From: Lachnospiraceae bacterium
Lineage (GTDB): Bacteria > Bacillota > Clostridia > Lachnospirales > Anaerotignaceae
Reading direction: 5' to 3'
DNA: 8,661 nt
Assembly (NCBI GenBank): GCA_028695945.1
Contig: JAQVIB010000080.1
Span: forward strand, 1-8,661
Shown here: positions 5,243 through 8,661 of the stretch, piece after piece
Layout: every line of letters begins with the position of its first letter
How positions within the stretch are numbered: the stretch's first letter is position 1
Program-made: the position numbers and the translations under genes
Notes under the pieces: model-generated
Database searches by the model: none
Told to the model about the DNA's origin: nothing
Seen by the model: the letters and a program-made list of their open reading frames with translations, nothing else

Positions 5243-6967
5243 ATGAAAAGTTTAAAAGCAAAGCTTACAGCAGTTATCCTTACAGTAGTAATAATTTCTT
5301 CGGTGTCCACGGCAATTATTGGTTTTGTTGAAGTATTTGGGGTTACAGAAAAAATTATAAGAACACAATTTGAAGATAAGTTGAATTCTTCTAATGAAAT
5401 TGTTGAAACATATCTTAACCATCAATTTGGATCCATAGGAGTTAACAAAGATGGTGTAATGGTAAGCCAGGACGGCAAACCTGTTGAAGGAAAATACGAG
5501 TATTTAGACGAGGTATCTGAAAAGATGGGTGTTGTTGCTACCCTTTTTGTGAAAAATGGTAGTGACTATACTAGAATTCTTACAACAGTATTAGATGAAC
5601 AGGGTAAGAGAGCAGTTGGAACAAAATTGGATTCCACAGAGAAGGTGTACCAAGAAATATCCAGTGGAAATACATATTTTGGTGAGGCGGATATTTTAGG
5701 TAAAAAATGCATAACCAGATATGAACCTATTTTTGATAGTAGTAAGCAGATAATTGGTATCTATTTTGTTGGTGTGCCGATAGAAAATATTACATCAATT
5801 TTAATGGAAGGAAAAGCTTCCGCATTAAAAACCGTATCGACATTCGGATTTGTAACTCTATTATTGGTAATAGTGGTAAGTTATTTTGCGGCAACGTCTA
5901 TTACCAAACCGCTTAGAAAGATTACCGATGTGGCAGAGGAAATTGCAGAAGGAAATTTCAATGTTGAGCTTAATGTAAAATCCCAAGATGAGGTAGGGCA
6001 TTTAGCGAAGGCTTTTAGCCGAACTGTGGACAGTTTGGTAGATTATCAGGGATATATTGATGAGATTTCCAACTCTTTAATGCTTCTTTCTCAAGGAGAT
6101 TTAATGGTTGAACTAAAAAGAGATTATGTAGGTCAATTTCAAAAGATTAAAGATAATATGGATGCATTCCTACAAAATATAAACAGTACAATTTTGCAGA
6201 TTAACCAAGCGTCTCATCAGGTAGCAAGTGGCTCTGAACAAGTTTCCAGCGGAGCACAGGCTCTTTCACAAGGTGCAACACAGCAGGCAAGTTCCATAGA
6301 GGAATTAGCGGCAACCATTAACGAAATATCTACACAAATTAAAAATAATGCTGAAAATGCAAAATTGGCAAATAGCAGTGCTGAATTAGCTGAAAAAGAA
6401 ATATTTAGCAGTAACGACCAAATGAAAAGCATGGTTAGTGCTATGGAAGAAATAAATGCTAAATCATCTGAAATTTCTAAAATTATTAAGGTTATTGAAG
6501 ACATTGCATTCCAAACAAACATTCTTGCATTAAACGCTGCAGTTGAGGCGGCAAGAGCGGGTACAGCTGGAAAAGGTTTTGCAGTTGTTGCTGATGAAGT
6601 AAGAAACCTTGCAAGTAAGTCCGCAGAGGCGGCTCAAAGCACAACAAAATTAATTGAAGAAACTCTTGTTGCAGTAGAAAAAGGTTCTGAAATTGCAGGT
6701 AATACAGCCAAGTCTTTGGAAGAAAGTGCAAAGGTAACCCGTGAAGCAGTGGATTTGATAGATAAAATTACAGAGGCTTCCAACGAACAAGCATTGTCGG
6801 TTGAACAAGTAACGCAAGGAGTAGAGCAAATTTCATCGGTTGTTCAAAATAATGCGGCTACAGCAGAAGAAAGTGCAGCGGCAAGTGAAGAACTATGGAG
6901 TCAGTCCAACATTTTAAAAGAACTTGTAGCAAGATTTAAGTTAAAAGATGATGATTTCCGCTACTAA
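5243..6967 (+). CDS. Methyl-accepting chemotaxis protein with Cache sensor
   Basis: A 574-residue transmembrane chemoreceptor that reports ligand binding outside the cell to CheA/CheW and so to flagellar or other outputs. A first membrane helix lies at about 8-30. A Cache-type sensor (about 35-190) follows, with the family pattern TTVLDEQGKRAVGTKLD, YFGEADILGK and RYEPIFDSSKQIIGIYFVGV. The second membrane helix is at about 198-220. HAMP follows (about 218-270, with TKPLRKI and the DEVGHL motif), then a second HAMP-like stretch (about 272-315, LSQGDLMVELKRDYVGQF). The signalling coiled coil fills the rest, and its hairpin tip (about 419-455) carries EDIAFQTNILALNAAVEAAR and GFAVVADEVR. No CheR-binding pentapeptide is seen at the C-terminus. 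The ligand is unknown; Cache sensors often bind small organic acids or amino acids. It has its own spacing of about 100 bases from the peroxidase. The ribosome site is GGAAAGAGGG (5228-5237), and no convincing promoter was found. Confidence 0.96.
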   Translation: MKSLKAKLTAVILTVVIISSVSTAIIGFVEVFGVTEKIIRTQFEDKLNSSNEIVETYLNHQFGSIGVNKDGVMVSQDGKPVEGKYEYLDEVSEKMGVVATLFVKNGSDYTRILTTVLDEQGKRAVGTKLDSTEKVYQEISSGNTYFGEADILGKKCITRYEPIFDSSKQIIGIYFVGVPIENITSILMEGKASALKTVSTFGFVTLLLVIVVSYFAATSITKPLRKITDVAEEIAEGNFNVELNVKSQDEVGHLAKAFSRTVDSLVDYQGYIDEISNSLMLLSQGDLMVELKRDYVGQFQKIKDNMDAFLQNINSTILQINQASHQVASGSEQVSSGAQALSQGATQQASSIEELAATINEISTQIKNNAENAKLANSSAELAEKEIFSSNDQMKSMVSAMEEINAKSSEISKIIKVIEDIAFQTNILALNAAVEAARAGTAGKGFAVVADEVRNLASKSAEAAQSTTKLIEETLVAVEKGSEIAGNTAKSLEESAKVTREAVDLIDKITEASNEQALSVEQVTQGVEQISSVVQNNAATAEESAAASEELWSQSNILKELVARFKLKDDDFRY

Positions 6968-6970
6968 GTC

Positions 6971-6998
6971 ATTAATTTCTGTAGATTAATTTCTGTAG
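6971..6998. repeat. Exact tandem duplication of 14 bp
   Basis: ATTAATTTCTGTAG occurs twice head to tail (6971-6984 and 6985-6998), starting three bases after the chemoreceptor stop. The copies are identical, which suggests a recent slippage duplication. No function is evident. Confidence 0.9.
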
Positions 6999-7084
6999 TC
7001 CACAAAAATAGTATTATTTTGACGTAATTTTGATTTTTGTATTGAAAAATTTAAAAAAGTATGGTAATTTAATTTAGTTGGTAT

Positions 7085-7115
7085 GAAATACAAATGGTTT
7101 TGTGAGAAATACAAA
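7085..7115. repeat. Two 10-bp direct repeats with 21-bp period
   Basis: GAAATACAAA is found at 7085-7094 and again at 7106-7115. With the bases in front, 12 of 14 positions match (GTatGAAATACAAA and GTgaGAAATACAAA). The period of 21 bases places both copies on the same face of the helix, just upstream of the glycine riboswitch. This layout suits two regulator subunits, but AT-rich sequence can produce such repeats by chance. Elsewhere in 6999-7135 I see no convincing promoter. Confidence 0.5.
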
Positions 7116-7135
7116 CATAACATATGTACACATAC

Positions 7136-7222
7136 CGCTCTCTGGAGAGTTCCACAGATGGACGCCGAAGGTGTAATGCGTTTTTTATAAAACGAAAATC
7201 TCTCAGGCAAAAGGACAGAGCG
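7136..7222 (+). promoter_or_regulatory. Glycine riboswitch, single aptamer
   Basis: The conserved glycine aptamer sequence is plain: CTGGAGAG (7142-7149), GCCGAAGG (7164-7171), and CTCTCAGGCAAAAGGACAGAG (7200-7220, conserved core CAGGCAAAAGGACAGAG). The closing helix P1 pairs CGCTCT (7136-7141) with AGAGCG (7217-7222). GAGAG (7145-7149) pairs with CTCTC (7200-7204). Small hairpins TCCA/TGGA (7151-7162) and CGTTTT/AAAACG (7179-7194) fill the variable arms. No second aptamer follows, so this is a singlet rather than the common tandem form. The short hairpin CGTAA/TTACG (7221-7236) directly behind it could play the part of a downstream ghost aptamer. The gene behind it encodes an alanine/glycine symporter, a well-known partner of this riboswitch. 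Confidence 0.95.
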
Positions 7223-7250
7223 TAAATTAAATTACGTTGTCTTTTCTCTG

Positions 7251-7287
7251 GAGCCGTTGGTGCAAAGCACCCACGGCTTATTATATT
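7251..7287 (+). terminator. Terminator-like hairpin of the glycine riboswitch leader
   Basis: AGCCGT-t-GGTGC (7252-7263) pairs with GCACC-c-ACGGCT (7267-7278) across an AAA loop. That gives eleven base pairs with one mismatch, by far the strongest hairpin in the window. It is followed by TTATTATATT, a T-rich but broken tail. It lies between the aptamer and the symporter start and is the likely expression platform, stopping transcription in one ligand state. The T tail is imperfect, so efficiency is uncertain. I could not find an upstream segment that clearly disrupts the stem. Confidence 0.7.
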
Positions 7288-7314
7288 GCTCAGAAACAGG
7301 AAAGGATGAGAAAA

Positions 7315-8661
7315 ATGTTTCAACAGATTAACGATTTAATTATTTTAATTGATGATGCGGTATGGGGCTTGCCTCTTATTGTTTTCATTCTTGCAGTAGG
7401 TATTATGCTTACAGTAAGGCTTGGGCTTTTACAAGTAATTCATTTACCAAAAGCACTTAAATTTATGTTTCAAAATGAGGAAGACGGCATTGGCGAGGTA
7501 TCAAGCTTTGGTGCACTTTGTACGGCACTTTCAGCAACAATTGGTACAGGTAATATTGTTGGTGTTGCTACCGCAGTATGTGCAGGTGGTCCCGGAGCAC
7601 TTTTTTGGATGATTGTGGCCGCGTTTTTTGGTATGGCTACAAAGTATGCAGAGGGTGTGCTTGCTGTTAAATACCGTGTTTTAGATGAGACTGGTCATGC
7701 TCTTGGTGGACCTTTCTACTATATTGAAAGAGGTATGGGGCAAAAATGGTCTTGGCTTGGAAAGATTTTTGCTTTCTTCGGATTATGTGTTGGTCTTATG
7801 GGTATTGGTACTTTTACACAGGTAAATGGTATCGCTTCAGCCGTTAAAAACTTTTTTGACCCACAATCTTTAGCAACAGTAAGTATACTTGGTACGGATT
7901 ATTCATGGGCAGTTGTTGTAACAGGTATTATTGTTACAGTTTGTACTGCACTTGTTGTAATTGGAGGAATTAAAAGGATAGCCAGTGTATCTCAGGTAAT
8001 AGTTCCTTTTATGGCAGTAATTTATATGGTTGCATGCGTACTTCTTATTGTTACAAATATTTCGGCAGTTCCAGCCGCTGCTGCACAGATTGTTAAGGGT
8101 GCATTTAACCCTTCCGCTGTAACAGGTGGTATTGTTGGAACGATGGCAATTGCTATGCAAAAGGGTATTGCTCGTGGTATTTTCTCTAACGAGGCAGGTC
8201 TTGGTTCTGCACCTATTGCGGCGGCGGCGGCACAAACAAAAGAGCCTGTTCGTCAGGGACTTGTTTCAATGACAGGTACTTTTATTGACACAATTGTAAT
8301 TTGTACAATGACAGGTCTTTCTATTGTAATTACAGGGGCATGGCAGGTTGAAGGGCTTAAAGGCGTTGCAGTTACAACATACGCTTTTCAGCAAGGATTA
8401 CCTTTTTCATCAACTATTTCGTCATTTATACTTATGGCATGCCTTGTGTTCTTCGCCTTTACAACAATTTTAGGTTGGGATTACTATTCTGAAAGATGTC
8501 TTGAGTATCTTTCAAAAGGCAAAAAAACAGCTTTGCCTGCATTCAGATGGTTGTACATATTGTGCGTATTTATAGGACCATACATGACTGTTGAGGCAGT
8601 TTGGAATATTGCAGACATATTTAATGGTTTAATGGCTGTTCCTAACCTTATAGCACTTATT
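7315..8661 (+). CDS. AGCS-family Na+:alanine/glycine symporter, 3' end cut off
   Basis: This membrane protein takes up alanine or glycine together with Na+ (or H+). The frame is open for 449 residues to the window edge. The family is usually about 450-490 long, so only the last few tens of residues are missing. The AGCS signature is present near residues 95-118 (GGPGALFWMIVAAFFGMATKYAE), preceded by the conserved segment LSATIGTGNIVGVATA. Other family blocks are GGPFYYIERGMG, MQKGIARGIFSNEAGLGSAPIAAA (about 282-305) and FAFTTILGWDYYSERC near the end. About ten hydrophobic segments are visible. The start ATG is eight bases after AGGA (7303-7306). The glycine riboswitch and hairpin directly upstream show that expression responds to glycine, and so suggest glycine as a main substrate. 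No frameshift or internal stop was seen. The homologues AlsT and GlyP are related, but which one it matches cannot be settled here. Confidence 0.96.
   Translation, partial: MFQQINDLIILIDDAVWGLPLIVFILAVGIMLTVRLGLLQVIHLPKALKFMFQNEEDGIGEVSSFGALCTALSATIGTGNIVGVATAVCAGGPGALFWMIVAAFFGMATKYAEGVLAVKYRVLDETGHALGGPFYYIERGMGQKWSWLGKIFAFFGLCVGLMGIGTFTQVNGIASAVKNFFDPQSLATVSILGTDYSWAVVVTGIIVTVCTALVVIGGIKRIASVSQVIVPFMAVIYMVACVLLIVTNISAVPAAAAQIVKGAFNPSAVTGGIVGTMAIAMQKGIARGIFSNEAGLGSAPIAAAAAQTKEPVRQGLVSMTGTFIDTIVICTMTGLSIVITGAWQVEGLKGVAVTTYAFQQGLPFSSTISSFILMACLVFFAFTTILGWDYYSERCLEYLSKGKKTALPAFRWLYILCVFIGPYMTVEAVWNIADIFNGLMAVPNLIALI

Noticed and set aside
7002..7040. Stem ACAAAAAT/ATTTTTGT as a terminator of the chemoreceptor gene
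   Set aside because: The stem is only A-T apart from one G-C pair, has a 23-base loop, and would be unstable. It is too likely by chance in AT-rich sequence.
7042..7073. Promoter TTGAAA with TTTAAT ahead of the riboswitch
   Set aside because: The boxes are 20 bases apart, too far for a normal vegetative promoter. In-register -10 candidates are poor.
8218..8229. GCG triplet repeat (four copies)
   Set aside because: These are in-frame alanine codons inside the conserved AAAA stretch of the symporter, so protein sequence explains the repeat.
7903..8235. Minus-strand reading frame rich in Cys and Asn
   Set aside because: It is a shadow of the symporter gene. The composition is a by-product of the opposite strand's codons.

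Overview
The window is AT-rich, and every gene lies on the + strand. Most genes are preceded by a strong AGGAGG-type ribosome binding site. The gene set is a class I hybrid cluster protein, a rubredoxin, a flavodoxin-like protein, a long cation diffusion facilitator (CDF) and a glycine riboswitch ahead of an AGCS symporter. This points to an anaerobic low-GC Firmicute, most likely a member of Clostridia. I cannot name a genus from the sequence.

Bases 1-2400 form the first unit. A promoter with a perfect TATAAT -10 box but a poor -35 region carries a 16-bp palindrome centred near -41.5, where a CRP/FNR-type activator would sit. It reads into three genes: a small cupin protein with a degraded metal site, a 54-residue rubredoxin whose only sensible start is the rare codon ATT, and hcp. 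Hcp reduces nitric oxide and hydroxylamine, and rubredoxin is a plausible electron donor to it. A stem-loop with a T tail closes the unit.

Bases 2401-5190 form the second unit. A textbook vegetative promoter (TTGACA, 17 bp, TATAAT) overlaps an inverted repeat and drives an OhrR-like peroxide-sensing MarR regulator. Behind it come a short flavodoxin-like protein, a predicted manganese-exporting CDF transporter with a doubled C-terminal region, and a cysteine-type glutathione peroxidase homologue. Gene spacing (about 33-45 bases) suggests a single operon with a redox and peroxide-defence theme. The regulator probably represses its own operon until oxidised. The usual OhrR partner, Ohr, is absent from the window. 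A GC-richer stem-loop follows the peroxidase gene.

Bases 5191-6967 hold one chemoreceptor gene: an extracytoplasmic Cache sensor, HAMP, a second HAMP-like segment and a full MCP signalling hairpin.

Bases 6968-7314 are non-coding. They contain an exact 14-bp tandem duplication, a pair of 10-bp direct repeats two helical turns apart, a single-aptamer glycine riboswitch, and a strong terminator-like hairpin. The riboswitch leader reads into an AGCS-family Na+:alanine/glycine symporter whose 3' end is cut by the window edge.

I did not find a clearly new biological system. The most interesting points are the putative activator site ahead of the cupin-rubredoxin-hcp genes, the ATT start of rubredoxin, the OhrR-like regulator tied to an unusual gene set, and the details of the single-aptamer riboswitch leader.
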